This document shows, in pieces, positions 17,011 through 26,185 of a stretch of 64,000 bases of DNA. Location of the stretch: NCBI RefSeq assembly GCF_900114655.1, contig NZ_FOTT01000008.1, positions 1 to 64,000 on the forward strand. The letters run 5' to 3'. This DNA is from Candidatus Frackibacter sp. WG13. GTDB taxonomy: Bacteria; Bacillota; Halanaerobiia; Halobacteroidales; Acetohalobiaceae. A model generated the notes under the pieces. It searched no databases and was not told the origin of the DNA. It saw nothing but the letters and a program-made list of their open reading frames with translations. How positions within the stretch are numbered: the stretch's first letter is position 1; every line of letters starts with the position of its first letter. The translations under genes and the position numbers were made by a program.

Positions 17011-17154
17011 TTTATTAATGATCTATTAGTGCAAATTACAATATCTTAATTATCTTAATGTTTTGAATAATTAAAGAAGGGAGGAGTAATAATAGGAGTT
17101 TTAAAGTAAAATATTAATGAGAATCTTTCAGAATTTAAAAGGAGGGATTAGATA

Positions 17155-18258
17155 GTGAGTGATAATTTAAAGAGAACGCCTCTTTATCAATCACATGTTG
17201 ATACTGAAGGAAAAATAGTTGAATTCGGCGGTTGGGAAATGCCGGTTCAATATAGTGGAGTCATTGCTGAACACCAAGCAGTTAGAAATCAAGCAGGGAT
17301 TTTTGATGTTTCGCACATGGTAGAGATTAGAGTTAGCGGGGAAGATGCATTAAAATTTTTGCAGAAATTATTAGTTAATGATTTATCTGAAATAGAGGAT
17401 AATCAAGTCCAATACACTATGATGTGTTATCCAGATGGAGGAGTTGTAGATGATTTATTAGTTTATCGTTATAATGAAGACGATTATTTATTAGTAGTTA
17501 ATGCATCTAATACTGATAAGGATTACAAATGGATTAAGGACAAAGAAGAGCAAGGAGTAAGAGTTGTTAATCAATCTGATGAGATAGCAGAAGTGGCATT
17601 ACAAGGGCCATTAGCCGAAGAAGTGCTGCAAGAATTAACGGATTTTGATTTAAGTACTATAAAATACTTTTGGTTTGAAGATAGTGTAGAAATTGCTGGA
17701 GTAGAAGCAATCGTCTCACGAACTGGATATACTGGAGAAGATGGTTTTGAGATATATACTGCTAATGAAGGTATTGAAAAAATTTGGAATGCAATCTTAG
17801 ATGCTGGTCAAGATAAAGGAGTTGTGCCAGTTGGTTTAGGAGCTAGAGATACTTTGCGTTTTGAGGCTAATCTTCCTTTATATGGACATGAGATAGGAAA
17901 AGAGAAGAATCCATTAGAAGCAGGTTTAAGATATTTCGTTGCTTTAGATAAAGAGGAAGAATTTATTGGTCAAGACGCCTTAAAAGAGATTGAAGCTAAT
18001 GGTTATCAACGAAAATTAGTAGGTTTAGAGATGATTGATAGAGGAATACCAAGAGATGGTTATGATTTATTGAAAGATGACGAAAAAATTGGAGTAGTAA
18101 CTACTGGTTCTTATGCCCCAACTTTGGATAAGAATGTTGGGTTAGGTTATGTTAAAACAGAATATGCTGAGGAAGGAACTGAGATTGAAGTGCAGATTAG
18201 GCGCAGGAAATGTAAAGCAAAAGTGGTTGCATTACCGTTTTATAGGAGAGAAAAATAA
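17155..18258 (+). CDS. gcvT: Glycine cleavage T-protein (aminomethyltransferase)
   Basis: A 367-residue GcvT. It transfers the methylene group from aminomethyl-lipoyl GcvH to tetrahydrofolate, releasing ammonia. Family landmarks are TPLYQSHVDTEGKIVEFGGWEMPVQY, GIFDVSHM, SRTGYTGEDGFEIY and LGARDTLRFEA, covering the folate-binding core and the C-terminal barrel. The start is GTG 17155 with AAAGGAGGGATT upstream. It is the first gene after the glycine riboswitch. In this setting, the CH2-THF made here could join the methyl-THF produced by the corrinoid cluster at 28-36 kb. Confidence 0.97.
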   Translation: MSDNLKRTPLYQSHVDTEGKIVEFGGWEMPVQYSGVIAEHQAVRNQAGIFDVSHMVEIRVSGEDALKFLQKLLVNDLSEIEDNQVQYTMMCYPDGGVVDDLLVYRYNEDDYLLVVNASNTDKDYKWIKDKEEQGVRVVNQSDEIAEVALQGPLAEEVLQELTDFDLSTIKYFWFEDSVEIAGVEAIVSRTGYTGEDGFEIYTANEGIEKIWNAILDAGQDKGVVPVGLGARDTLRFEANLPLYGHEIGKEKNPLEAGLRYFVALDKEEEFIGQDALKEIEANGYQRKLVGLEMIDRGIPRDGYDLLKDDEKIGVVTTGSYAPTLDKNVGLGYVKTEYAEEGTEIEVQIRRRKCKAKVVALPFYRREK

Positions 18259-18270
18259 AGTAATAAAATT

Positions 18271-18389
18271 AGACACAGACTAACACAGACAAGACACAGA
18301 CTAAAAAATAAGATTAAGACTAAGATTCAATTGGTACTGATTTTTGAAACTAAAAAGTCTTGTGTATAGTCTTGTGAAAGATTTGTGTC
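18271..18389. repeat. Imperfect inverted repeat between gcvT and gcvH
   Basis: The left part repeats the word ACACAGAC three times (18272-18300). The right part (18356-18389) carries the reverse-complement-like words AGTCTTGTGTA, TAGTCTTGTG and TTTGTGTC. The transcript could fold into a long imperfect hairpin. The middle (18308-18327) is the low-complexity word series AAGATTAAGACTAAGATT. Confidence 0.5.
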
Positions 18390-18437
18390 AAAGGAGCTAA
18401 GTAAGCTGTGTTAAAAATTAAAATGGAGGGATAACTA

Positions 18438-18824
18438 ATGGAAATTTTAGAAGGTTTGTATTATTCAGAGGATCATGAGTGGGTAAGAGTAGAAGGAGAC
18501 AAGGTGTATGTTGGTATTGCTGATTATGCTCAGAATGCGCTAGGAGACATTGTTTTTGTTGAGTTTCCTATGGAGGGAGAGGAGTACGAAGCAGAGGAAT
18601 CAGTAGGAGTAATTGAGTCAGTTAAAGCAGTAGCAGACCTGTATACTCCAGTTAGCGGTGAAGTCTTAGAGATTAATGAAGATCTATATGATAATCCCCA
18701 GAAGCTAAATGAAGCACCTTATGAAAATTGGATGATAGCGGTTAAATTAGCTGATGAAGAAGAGCTAGATGATTTAATGACAGCAGAAGAATATAAAAAA
18801 TTCTGTGAAGAAGAGGAGGAATAA
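18438..18824 (+). CDS. gcvH: Glycine cleavage H-protein
   Basis: A 128-residue lipoyl carrier. The lipoylated lysine lies in GVIESVKAVADLYTPVSGEV (family motif ESVKA). YYSEDHEWVRVEG and YVGIADYAQNALGDIVFVEFP are typical of GcvH. It shuttles the aminomethyl group between the P, T and L proteins, and it is the expected first target of octanoyl/lipoyl transfer by the downstream lipM and radical SAM genes. AATGGAGGG precedes the ATG. Only three bases separate it from gcvPA. Confidence 0.97.
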   Translation: MEILEGLYYSEDHEWVRVEGDKVYVGIADYAQNALGDIVFVEFPMEGEEYEAEESVGVIESVKAVADLYTPVSGEVLEINEDLYDNPQKLNEAPYENWMIAVKLADEEELDDLMTAEEYKKFCEEEEE

Positions 18825-18827
18825 AAA

Positions 18828-20174
18828 ATGTTTCCCTATTTACCTCATACTAAAGAAGAACGCGAGGAACTATTAGCGGGGATTGGGATTGATTCTATTG
18901 ATGAGCTATTTACAGACATTCCCGATGAAGTCAAGCTAGAACGAGAATTAGATCTTGGCCAACCCCTTTCAGAATTAGAAATTAAGAGAAGAATGGAGGA
19001 ATTAAGCGGTAAGAACCAAGACTTAAGTGAATATACTTCCTTTTTAGGGGCAGGAGTTTATGACCACTATATTCCAAGTGTTGTTGATCATATCCTTTTG
19101 AGGTCTGAATTTTATACTGCTTATACTCCTTATCAACCAGAGATTAGTCAAGGTTATCTGCAAGCTATCTTTGAATATCAGACTATGATCTGTGAATTAA
19201 CTGGGCTAGATGTAGCAAATGCTTCGATGTATGATGGAGCTAGTGCCACGGCTGAGGCTGCTTTAATGTCTACGGCTGTTAAACGGCGTAGAAAGGAGAT
19301 TGTAGTTTCGACTACTGTTAGCCCTGAGATTAGAGAAGTATTAGTAACATATTGTAGCGCTGCTGACTTGGTTCTAAAGGAAATAGATTTTAATCAAGGA
19401 GTTACAGACCATGATAAGTTAAAAGAAGTTATTACTGAAGAGACAGCTTCGGTGATTGTACAGAATCCTAACTTCTTTGGTCAACTAGAGGATTTAGCTC
19501 AATTAGCAGATTTGGCCCATGATGTAGATGCTTTATTTGTAGTAGTTGCTGACCCTATTTCATTAGCTATTTTAGAAGCACCAGGTAACTTAGGGGCAGA
19601 TATTGTTGTTGGTGAGGGTCAAGGCTTAGGCAATCCACAGAGTTTTGGTGGACCACATTTTGGATTCTTCGCTACTACTAAGCGTAATATGAGAAGAATT
19701 CCAGGGCGAGTTGTAGGAGAAACAGTAGATGATGAAGGTAATCGTGGCTTTGTTTTGACTTTACAGACACGAGAACAACATATTCGTCGTGAACGGGCAA
19801 CTTCTAATATCTGTTCTAATCAAGCATTAAATGCATTAGCTGCTACGGTATATCTAACATTGATGGGCAAACAAGGTTTAAAAGAAGTAGCAAAGCAGTC
19901 ATTAAAGAAAGCACACTATGCAGCTGAAAGGATAGCTAAGCTAGATGGTTATGAATTAGCATTTGATGGTCCGTTCTTTAAAGAATTTGCCATTCAAACG
20001 GAAGAATCAATTTCTGAAATAAATCAAGAATTGCTGGAGGATAAAATAGTTGGTGGCCATGATTTAGGGAACGACTATAGTGCATTAGATAATACTATGT
20101 TATTAGCTGTAACTGAAAAACGAACTAAAGAAGAGATTGATAACTTAGTAGAAGGATTGGAGGGGATCAAATGA
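18828..20174 (+). CDS. gcvPA: Glycine dehydrogenase (decarboxylating) subunit 1
   Basis: A 448-residue P-protein subunit 1. It forms, with subunit 2, the PLP enzyme that decarboxylates glycine and loads the aminomethyl group onto lipoyl-GcvH. Landmarks are [15 protein letters not shown] at the start, [33 protein letters not shown] and [21 protein letters not shown]. The ribosome-binding site is inside the end of gcvH (GAGGAGG), and the gene overlaps gcvPB by four bases (ATGA), showing translational coupling. The length matches the split P-protein type found in Firmicutes. Confidence 0.97.
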   Translation: MFPYLPHTKEEREELLAGIGIDSIDELFTDIPDEVKLERELDLGQPLSELEIKRRMEELSGKNQDLSEYTSFLGAGVYDHYIPSVVDHILLRSEFYTAYTPYQPEISQGYLQAIFEYQTMICELTGLDVANASMYDGASATAEAALMSTAVKRRRKEIVVSTTVSPEIREVLVTYCSAADLVLKEIDFNQGVTDHDKLKEVITEETASVIVQNPNFFGQLEDLAQLADLAHDVDALFVVVADPISLAILEAPGNLGADIVVGEGQGLGNPQSFGGPHFGFFATTKRNMRRIPGRVVGETVDDEGNRGFVLTLQTREQHIRRERATSNICSNQALNALAATVYLTLMGKQGLKEVAKQSLKKAHYAAERIAKLDGYELAFDGPFFKEFAIQTEESISEINQELLEDKIVGGHDLGNDYSALDNTMLLAVTEKRTKEEIDNLVEGLEGIK

Positions 20175-21631
20175 GAAAGGAAAAAGAGTTGATTTTTGAT
20201 TTAGGCAGAGAAGGTAGAGTTGGCTTTTCTCTCCCCGAAGATGAATTTAGTGATATGAATATTGAAGATGAAATTCCAGCTGATTACTTACGAAAAGAGG
20301 AACCAGCACTACCAGAGGTTAGTGAATTAGAAGCAGTGAGACATTTTACAGAATTGTCAACTAGAAATCATGGTGTAGATAGTGGATTCTATCCTTTAGG
20401 ATCCTGTACTATGAAGTATAATGCTAAAGTAAATGAAGATGTAGTTAGATATTCTGGGTTTACTAATACTCATCCTTTACAGCCGGAAGGTATGGTGCAG
20501 GGTAACTTAGAATTAATTTATGACATGGATCGAAAGTTATCGGAGATTACCGGTATGGACCGCTTTACTATGCAGCCGGCTGCTGGAGCACATGGTGAAT
20601 TAACGGGATTAATGATTATTAAGTCCTATTTAAAAAAGCAAGGTGCAACTGAAAAGACAGAAGTAATTGTGCCGGATTCAGCTCACGGAACAAACCCAGC
20701 TAGTGCGTCTATGGTTGGCTTTAAAGTGGTAGAGGTTAAATCTAATAAAAAAGGTTTAGTTGATATTGATGCTTTAAAAGAAGTAGTTAGTGAAAAAACT
20801 GCTGGACTGATGCTAACTAATCCAAATACTTTAGGGTTATTTGAAGAAGATATTACAGAAATGGCTGAAATAGTTCATGATGTGGGAGGATTACTCTATT
20901 ATGATGGAGCTAATGCTAATGCTATCATGGGTAAATCGCGACCGGGAGATATGGGGTTTGATGTAATTCACCTAAATCTTCATAAAACTTTTGGAACGCC
21001 ACACGGTGGAGGAGGTCCGGGTTCTGGGCCAGTAGGTGTTAAAGAAGAATTAGTCGAATTTTTACCGAAGCCTTTAGTAGAAAAAGAAGAGGATAAATAT
21101 TACTTCAACTATGATATGCCAAATTCAATTGGGAAAGTACGTTCTTATTATGGTAATTTTGGAGTAGTAGTTAAAGCCTATGCTTACTTATTAGCTCTAG
21201 GAGCTAAAGGAGTAGAAAGAGTTAGTGAAGATGCTGTTTTAAATGCTAATTATTTAAAAGAAAAGTTAAAAGAATATTATGAGTTACCGTATGATAGGGT
21301 TTGCAAACACGAATTTGTTCTTTCTGGTAAGCGTCAAAAAGAAGGTAAGGTTGCTACTTTAGATATTGCTAAGAGACTATTAGATTTTGAAGTACATCCA
21401 CCGACTATCTATTTCCCATTAATTGTAGAAGAAGCGTTAATGGTAGAGCCAACAGAAACAGAGACTGTTGAAACATTAAATCAATTTATAGATACTATGA
21501 TTCAGATAGCTAAAGAGGCAGAAGAAAATCCAGAAGTAGTCCAGGAAGCTCCACATAATACAGTAGTAAGTAGGCTAGATGAAGCTACTGCTGCTAGAAA
21601 GCCAAAGTTACGATGGAAATCAGAAGAATAA
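20171..21631 (+). CDS. gcvPB: Glycine dehydrogenase (decarboxylating) subunit 2
   Basis: A 486-residue PLP-binding half of the P-protein. The Schiff-base lysine is in [20 protein letters not shown] near residue 272. [24 protein letters not shown] and [21 protein letters not shown] are family hallmarks. The start overlaps the gcvPA stop (ATGA). The 3' end overlaps the next gene, a radical SAM protein, by 19 bases, so the lipoylation genes belong to the same transcript. Confidence 0.97.
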   Translation: MRKEKELIFDLGREGRVGFSLPEDEFSDMNIEDEIPADYLRKEEPALPEVSELEAVRHFTELSTRNHGVDSGFYPLGSCTMKYNAKVNEDVVRYSGFTNTHPLQPEGMVQGNLELIYDMDRKLSEITGMDRFTMQPAAGAHGELTGLMIIKSYLKKQGATEKTEVIVPDSAHGTNPASASMVGFKVVEVKSNKKGLVDIDALKEVVSEKTAGLMLTNPNTLGLFEEDITEMAEIVHDVGGLLYYDGANANAIMGKSRPGDMGFDVIHLNLHKTFGTPHGGGGPGSGPVGVKEELVEFLPKPLVEKEEDKYYFNYDMPNSIGKVRSYYGNFGVVVKAYAYLLALGAKGVERVSEDAVLNANYLKEKLKEYYELPYDRVCKHEFVLSGKRQKEGKVATLDIAKRLLDFEVHPPTIYFPLIVEEALMVEPTETETVETLNQFIDTMIQIAKEAEENPEVVQEAPHNTVVSRLDEATAARKPKLRWKSEE

Positions 21632-22494
21632 CTTCTGCTTTACAAAAGAAAGTAAAAGAGGCTTGGGAAGTTCGTAAAGAGAACTTCCCACCTTTCATTC
21701 AATTTGATTATCCAACCGAGACTAAGCCGGTTAGCTTAACCGGGAATCAGTGTCACCTGGACTGCGCCCATTGTGGGGGCCATTATCTAGAACATATGGA
21801 TTCTTTAGATTCTTTAGCTAAACAAGAGAAAAATAAATATTCTAGTTGTTTAATTAGCGGTGGTTGCGATTCTAGTGGAAAGATAGATTTTGATGCTCAT
21901 TTAGAAGAACTAAAGCATATTAGTAATGATAAAAAGCTTAATATGCATGTAGGCTTAGTAGATGAGGAAGAAATTCCTAAAATTAGTCAAATAGCAGATT
22001 CAGTTTCTTTTGATTTCATAGCAGACCAAGAAACAATTAAAGAGGTTTATGGTTTAAATAGAACAGTAGACGACTATATTAAGGCTTACCAAAACTTAAG
22101 AAAAGAGATGACCGTTCTACCTCATATCTGTATTGGTTTAAAAGGTGGAGTGATTGCAGGAGAATATAGAGCTTTAGAAATTTTAAAAGAATTAGGGGCA
22201 GAGGGCTTAGTTTTTATTGTATTTATTCCTACTAAGGACACAAGATATGAAAACTGTAGTCCACCAATTTTAGAAGAAGTTATCGAGGTTTTGACTACAG
22301 CTAGGATAAATTTTCCTGATATCCCAATTCATCTTGGTTGTATGCGGCCTAAAGGTAGATATCGAGCTGAACTGGATTATTATGCTGTGGCAGCCGGGGT
22401 AAATAAAGTAGTAGTTCCTACGAGCTTTGGTATTAAAAAAGCAGAAGAATTAGGGTTGGAAATAAAAAAAGGAGAGGAGTGTTGTATTTTATGA
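21613..22494 (+). CDS. Radical SAM protein, LipS1/LipS2-type lipoate synthase component
   Basis: A 293-residue biotin-synthase-like radical SAM protein (COG1856 type). The [4Fe-4S]/SAM motif is CHLDCAHC in [20 protein letters not shown], near residue 47, and [11 protein letters not shown] follows. Two-component lipoyl synthases (LipS1 plus LipS2, first shown in Thermococcus and later in bacteria) use two such proteins in place of LipA. The next gene is the second component, and both sit inside a gcv operon beside lipM. The product is therefore most likely sulfur insertion into octanoyl-GcvH. I did not decide which of the two names applies. The cluster of C-terminal cysteines (EECCIL) could bind an auxiliary cluster. 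The start lies inside gcvPB. Confidence 0.7.
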   Translation: MEIRRITSALQKKVKEAWEVRKENFPPFIQFDYPTETKPVSLTGNQCHLDCAHCGGHYLEHMDSLDSLAKQEKNKYSSCLISGGCDSSGKIDFDAHLEELKHISNDKKLNMHVGLVDEEEIPKISQIADSVSFDFIADQETIKEVYGLNRTVDDYIKAYQNLRKEMTVLPHICIGLKGGVIAGEYRALEILKELGAEGLVFIVFIPTKDTRYENCSPPILEEVIEVLTTARINFPDIPIHLGCMRPKGRYRAELDYYAVAAGVNKVVVPTSFGIKKAEELGLEIKKGEECCIL

Positions 22495-23453
22495 TTAAAT
22501 TATCAGCCGGAACGGCTCATGTGCTAGGAATGAAGAGGTTAAAGACCGATGCTCCTCCTACTACTGCTTATTTAATGGCTGGAGAAGGGTGTAGTAATGA
22601 TTGTAGTTTTTGTGCTCAAGCTACTAATAGTGATACAGATAAAGATAACTTATCAAGAATTAGATGGCAGAAATTTAAGCAAGAAGATATTATTGATAAT
22701 TTATCTTTGGCAGCTAAGGATAATAAGTTAAAAAGAACCTGCATACAAGTAGTAGACACTCCATCAGAAAAGAAATTATCAGTTGATTTTTTAAGACAGT
22801 TAAAAGAAAAAGTAGGTCTACCAACTTGCGTTTCTAAAAAAGTTAATTCTTTAGCAGAAGTTAAATAATTATTATCTGCAGGTGCTGATAGAGTTAATAT
22901 TGCTTTAGATGTAGTTAGTCCTGTTAAATATCAGGAGATTAAAGGTGGTTCTTATTACGAAAGGTATCAACTATTGATTAGAGCAGCTAAAAAATTTCCA
23001 GGGAAAATTTCTACTCATATAATTGTTGGTCTAGGAGAAAACGAGGCAGAAATAATAAAATTATTAGTTGAATTGAAAGAATTAAAAGTAAAAACGGGTA
23101 TTTTTGCTTTTACTCCTTTATCAGGAACTAAGTTAGCCGATCATCCACGTCCAGACATAGGCAAGTATCGACGGGTTCAAATAGCTAATTATTTAATTTA
23201 TAAGCATAATTTCAAATTAAATAACTTTATTTTTAGTAACGGCAAGTTAATTAATATTGATATACAGAATGAAGAGCTAAAACAGTTGTTAAGTGATGGT
23301 AAAGCGTTTGAAACAATAGGCTGTCCCGATTGTAATCGGCCTTATTATAATGAAAAACCAGGTGGTATTATTTATAATTATCCTCGTTCATTAGAATTTG
23401 AAGAAATAGAAGAGGCGGTAAATGAAAGTCAGTTGGTGTTTAATAATGAGTAA
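22491..23453 (+). pseudogene. Second LipS1/LipS2-type radical SAM gene, interrupted by in-frame TAA
   Basis: One continuous reading frame of 321 codons contains a single internal TAA at 22866-22868. Before it comes [13 protein letters not shown] with the radical SAM motif CSNDCSFC. After it, in the same frame, come AGADRVNIALDVVSP, THIIVGLGENEAE, FTPLSGT and IGCPDCNRPYYNEKPGG. Together they make one normal-length COG2516-type biotin-synthase-related protein. The stop replaces what would be a lysine, glutamate or glutamine codon (one base change). The start ATG overlaps the preceding stop (ATGA). It could be a recent nonsense mutation, a sequencing error, or a read-through stop. TAA is not the selenocysteine or pyrrolysine codon. 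Confidence 0.75.
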
Positions 23454-24273
23454 AATGAAATGGCGTTTATTATATACCGGTTATTCTGATGGGGCAATGA
23501 ATATGGCTTTAGACGAAGCTGTAATGGAAAGTATTAAAGCTGGTGAAGCTCCTCCGACTATTAGGTTTTATGGGTGGGAGCCAGCAGCTATTTCTTTAGG
23601 TTATTTTCAGAGTTTAGAGCAAGAGGTGAATACTGTTGCTTGTGAAGAAGAAGGAATAGATATTGTTCGACGTTTAACCGGAGGAAGAGCAGTTTTACAT
23701 GATGATGAATTAACTTATAGCTTATTAATTGCTGAAGAATTTGACTTTTTGCCAGATTCGGTAATTGAATCTTATAAGATAATTAGTCAAGGATTGCTAG
23801 CTGGATTACAAGAATTAGGGGTTAATGCTGAAATGATATCTTTAGCTGATAAAGAGAAGAAAGAAAAGAGTCAGAGTGCAGCTTGCTTTGATGCCCCATC
23901 TTGGTATGAAATAACAGTTGATGATAAAAAAATAGTTGGTAGTGCTCAAACAAGAAGAGATGGAGTCATCTTGCAGCACGGCTCAATACTTCATACTCAA
24001 GATATAGATAAATTATTCTCTCTTCTTAATTTTAAAAATGAAAGAAGAAGGAAAAGATTTAAAGAGATATTTACTAAAAAAGCGACTACTATTCATGAAG
24101 CTAGTGGAAAGAAGTTTAATTTAGAAGGTTTAATAGACGCTTTTAAAAAAGGTATGGAAAAAGGACTAGATATTACTTTAGAAGAAGGTAGGCTAACTGA
24201 TAAAGAGTTAAAATTAGCTCAAGAGCTAGCAGAAAAAAAGTATAATAGTAAGGAATGGAATTATAAAAGATAG
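23446..24273 (+). CDS. lipM: Octanoyltransferase LipM
   Basis: A 275-residue protein of the LplA/LipB fold that closely resembles B. subtilis LipM. Shared features are NMALDEAV, IRFYGWEPAAISLGYFQ, VRRLTGGRAVLHDDELTYS, the catalytic-cysteine block ACFDAPSWYE, VGSAQTRRDGVILQHGSIL and the ending EWNYKR. LipM moves octanoate from acyl carrier protein to GcvH, supplying the substrate for the two radical SAM proteins encoded just upstream. The start at ATG 23446 overlaps the upstream stop codon and fits the family N-terminus. An in-frame ATG at 23422, with GAGGCGG upstream, is the alternative. Confidence 0.9.
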   Translation: MSKMKWRLLYTGYSDGAMNMALDEAVMESIKAGEAPPTIRFYGWEPAAISLGYFQSLEQEVNTVACEEEGIDIVRRLTGGRAVLHDDELTYSLLIAEEFDFLPDSVIESYKIISQGLLAGLQELGVNAEMISLADKEKKEKSQSAACFDAPSWYEITVDDKKIVGSAQTRRDGVILQHGSILHTQDIDKLFSLLNFKNERRRKRFKEIFTKKATTIHEASGKKFNLEGLIDAFKKGMEKGLDITLEEGRLTDKELKLAQELAEKKYNSKEWNYKR

Positions 24274-24282
24274 GGTGTATTA

Positions 24283-24410
24283 GTTGACAGTTGATAGTTG
24301 ACAGTTGACAGTGAAGCCCAGAAAAGAGCTTTTGAATTAGAAGTAGAGTTTAACATAGGCTTGCGCCCAGCCTTGACTTGTAGGCTGGGCGAGACAGTGA
24401 AGCCCAGAAA
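24283..24410. repeat. Short direct repeats and hairpin between lipM and lpdA
   Basis: A run of GTTGACA/GTTGATA heptamers (24283-24311) is followed by GACAGTGAAGCCCAGAAAA, which recurs at 24393-24410. Between the copies, GCCCAGCCT (24365-24373) and AGGCTGGGC (24382-24390) form a perfect 9-base hairpin. The rest of 24411-24590 holds taaggc/taaggt words and no gene. Confidence 0.6.
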
Positions 24411-24594
24411 AATGCAGGTTAAGGCTAAGGTTAAGGATGAGGAAATTAAATAGGCGATAGTGAAGTTTGGTAAAAATTATTATATTAAGAGCATTGTGAA
24501 ATTTTTGGTGTTAGCAATTAGTCATACAAGATTATTAACTACAAGGATCGGATATAAGATTGAATTATAAGTTTATAAGGAGGCTTAAAAAATC

Positions 24595-25971
24595 ATGCAA
24601 GAATATGATATTGCTATTATTGGGGGTGGGCCAGGAGGTTATGTAGCCGCTATTAAGGCTGCTCAATTAGGTGCAGATGTATGCTTGATTGAGAAAGATG
24701 AATTAGGTGGAACCTGTTTAAATCGAGGTTGTATTCCGACTAAAGCTCTAACTGCTACCTGTGATGTAATAAGTAATGTTAAAAATGCTCGGCGTTTTGG
24801 TGTTAAAGTTGATGATTTTGAGATTGACTGGCAGAGTGTTTCTAAGAATAAAGATCGTAAAGTTAGTCAGTTAGTTAAAGGTATTGAGTACTTAATGAAG
24901 AAGAATGAAATTGATGTTATTTCTGGAACTGCTTCTTTTCAAAGCAAAAACTTATTAAAGATAGATGGTAATGATGAAGTTACTAACGTTAAAGCGGATA
25001 ATGTAATTATTGCTACTGGTTCGCAACCGATCATTTTAGATGACTTCAATTATGATGGTGATAAAGTGGTTACTAGTAAGGAAATATTAAATCTAGATGA
25101 ATTGCCTAAAAGTTTGTTGATCGTAGGTGCTGGAGTAATTGGGTGTGAGTTTGCTTCAATCTTTGCTACGGCAGGAGTTAAGGTTACTCTTGTAGACGTA
25201 ATGCCTAGATTATTACCAACAGAGGATGAAGAGATTAGTCAAAATTTAGCTCGTGCTTTTAAGAGAGCTAGGATTAAATTTAAACCGGAAACTAAGATTA
25301 AAGACATCAAAACTATTGAACAAGGAATTGAGGCTAACTTAGTAGAGGGTGATACTTTGGAAGCAGAGATGGCACTTTTGGCTATTGGCAGAAAGCCTTA
25401 TGTAGGTGGATTGAACTTAGAAGCTATTGGATTAGAGACTAAAAACAGTGCTATTTCAGTTGATGAATATTTAAAGACAGAAGTTAATGGAATTTATGCG
25501 ATTGGAGATGTTACTAATAAAATTCAATTAGCTCATGTGGCTTCTAAACAAGGGATAGTAGCAGTTGAGAATATTTTAAGTGAAGAGAAAGAGATGGAAT
25601 ATAGAGTGGTACCTAATACTATTTTTACCCACCCTGAGGTAGCTAGTGTCGGAATAAATACTCAGGAGGCTGAGGAACAAGGCCTGGATGTTAAAATCGG
25701 TAAATTTTTCTTTAAAGGAAATGGTAAAGCAGTAACGCTTAATAAAACACAAGGATTAGTCAAGATTATTGCAGATTCCGAAAGTAAAGTGATTTTAGGC
25801 GGACATATTATGGGACCCCATGCTTCTGATTTGATTCATGAAATTGCTTTAGCAGTAAAGAAGAAATTAACTATAAATGATATAGTAAATACAATTCATG
25901 CCCATCCAACTTTAGCAGAATCAGTTTTAGAAGCAGCTGAGGATATATTTGGTATGGCAATTCATGGATAA
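24595..25971 (+). CDS. lpdA: Dihydrolipoyl dehydrogenase (glycine cleavage L-protein)
   Basis: A 458-residue flavoprotein disulfide reductase that reoxidises dihydrolipoyl-GcvH with NAD+. The FAD motif is IIGGGPGGYVAAIKAAQLG, the redox disulfide is GGTCLNRGCIPTKAL, the NAD motif is VGAGVIGCEFASIF, and the C-terminal His-Glu pair is in HAHPTLAESVLEAA. AAGGAGG precedes the ATG. It lies 320 bases after lipM and closes the glycine cleavage cluster before a strong terminator. The same enzyme could serve other lipoyl complexes if present elsewhere. Confidence 0.96.
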   Translation: MQEYDIAIIGGGPGGYVAAIKAAQLGADVCLIEKDELGGTCLNRGCIPTKALTATCDVISNVKNARRFGVKVDDFEIDWQSVSKNKDRKVSQLVKGIEYLMKKNEIDVISGTASFQSKNLLKIDGNDEVTNVKADNVIIATGSQPIILDDFNYDGDKVVTSKEILNLDELPKSLLIVGAGVIGCEFASIFATAGVKVTLVDVMPRLLPTEDEEISQNLARAFKRARIKFKPETKIKDIKTIEQGIEANLVEGDTLEAEMALLAIGRKPYVGGLNLEAIGLETKNSAISVDEYLKTEVNGIYAIGDVTNKIQLAHVASKQGIVAVENILSEEKEMEYRVVPNTIFTHPEVASVGINTQEAEEQGLDVKIGKFFFKGNGKAVTLNKTQGLVKIIADSESKVILGGHIMGPHASDLIHEIALAVKKKLTINDIVNTIHAHPTLAESVLEAAEDIFGMAIHG

Positions 25972-26000
25972 TTTAAAATAATAAAGATTAAATTAACTCT

Positions 26001-26041
26001 AGCTCTTGCTTATATTACTAGATATAAGTAAGAGCTTTTTA
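26001..26041 (+). terminator. Rho-independent terminator after lpdA
   Basis: AGCTCTTGCTTATA (26001-26014) pairs with TATAAGTAAGAGCT (26023-26036) with one G-U pair, followed by TTTTT. Confidence 0.87.
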
Positions 26042-26185
26042 TATTTAGAAAATCTATGTTTTACTCGACTCTTATTAATCAAAATTTAGGTAATAAAGGA
26101 GTTTATTAAGTATTTGTAGAAATTGAACTGTAAGGTAAATTTCTTTTGAATATTCATAATTTTTTGATAAAAAGGAGGTTTTGAT

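Noticed and set aside
22866-22868. The in-frame TAA as a programmed selenocysteine or pyrrolysine codon
   Set aside because: Selenocysteine uses TGA and pyrrolysine TAG. The family position normally holds an ordinary polar residue, so a mutation, an error or simple read-through is more likely.
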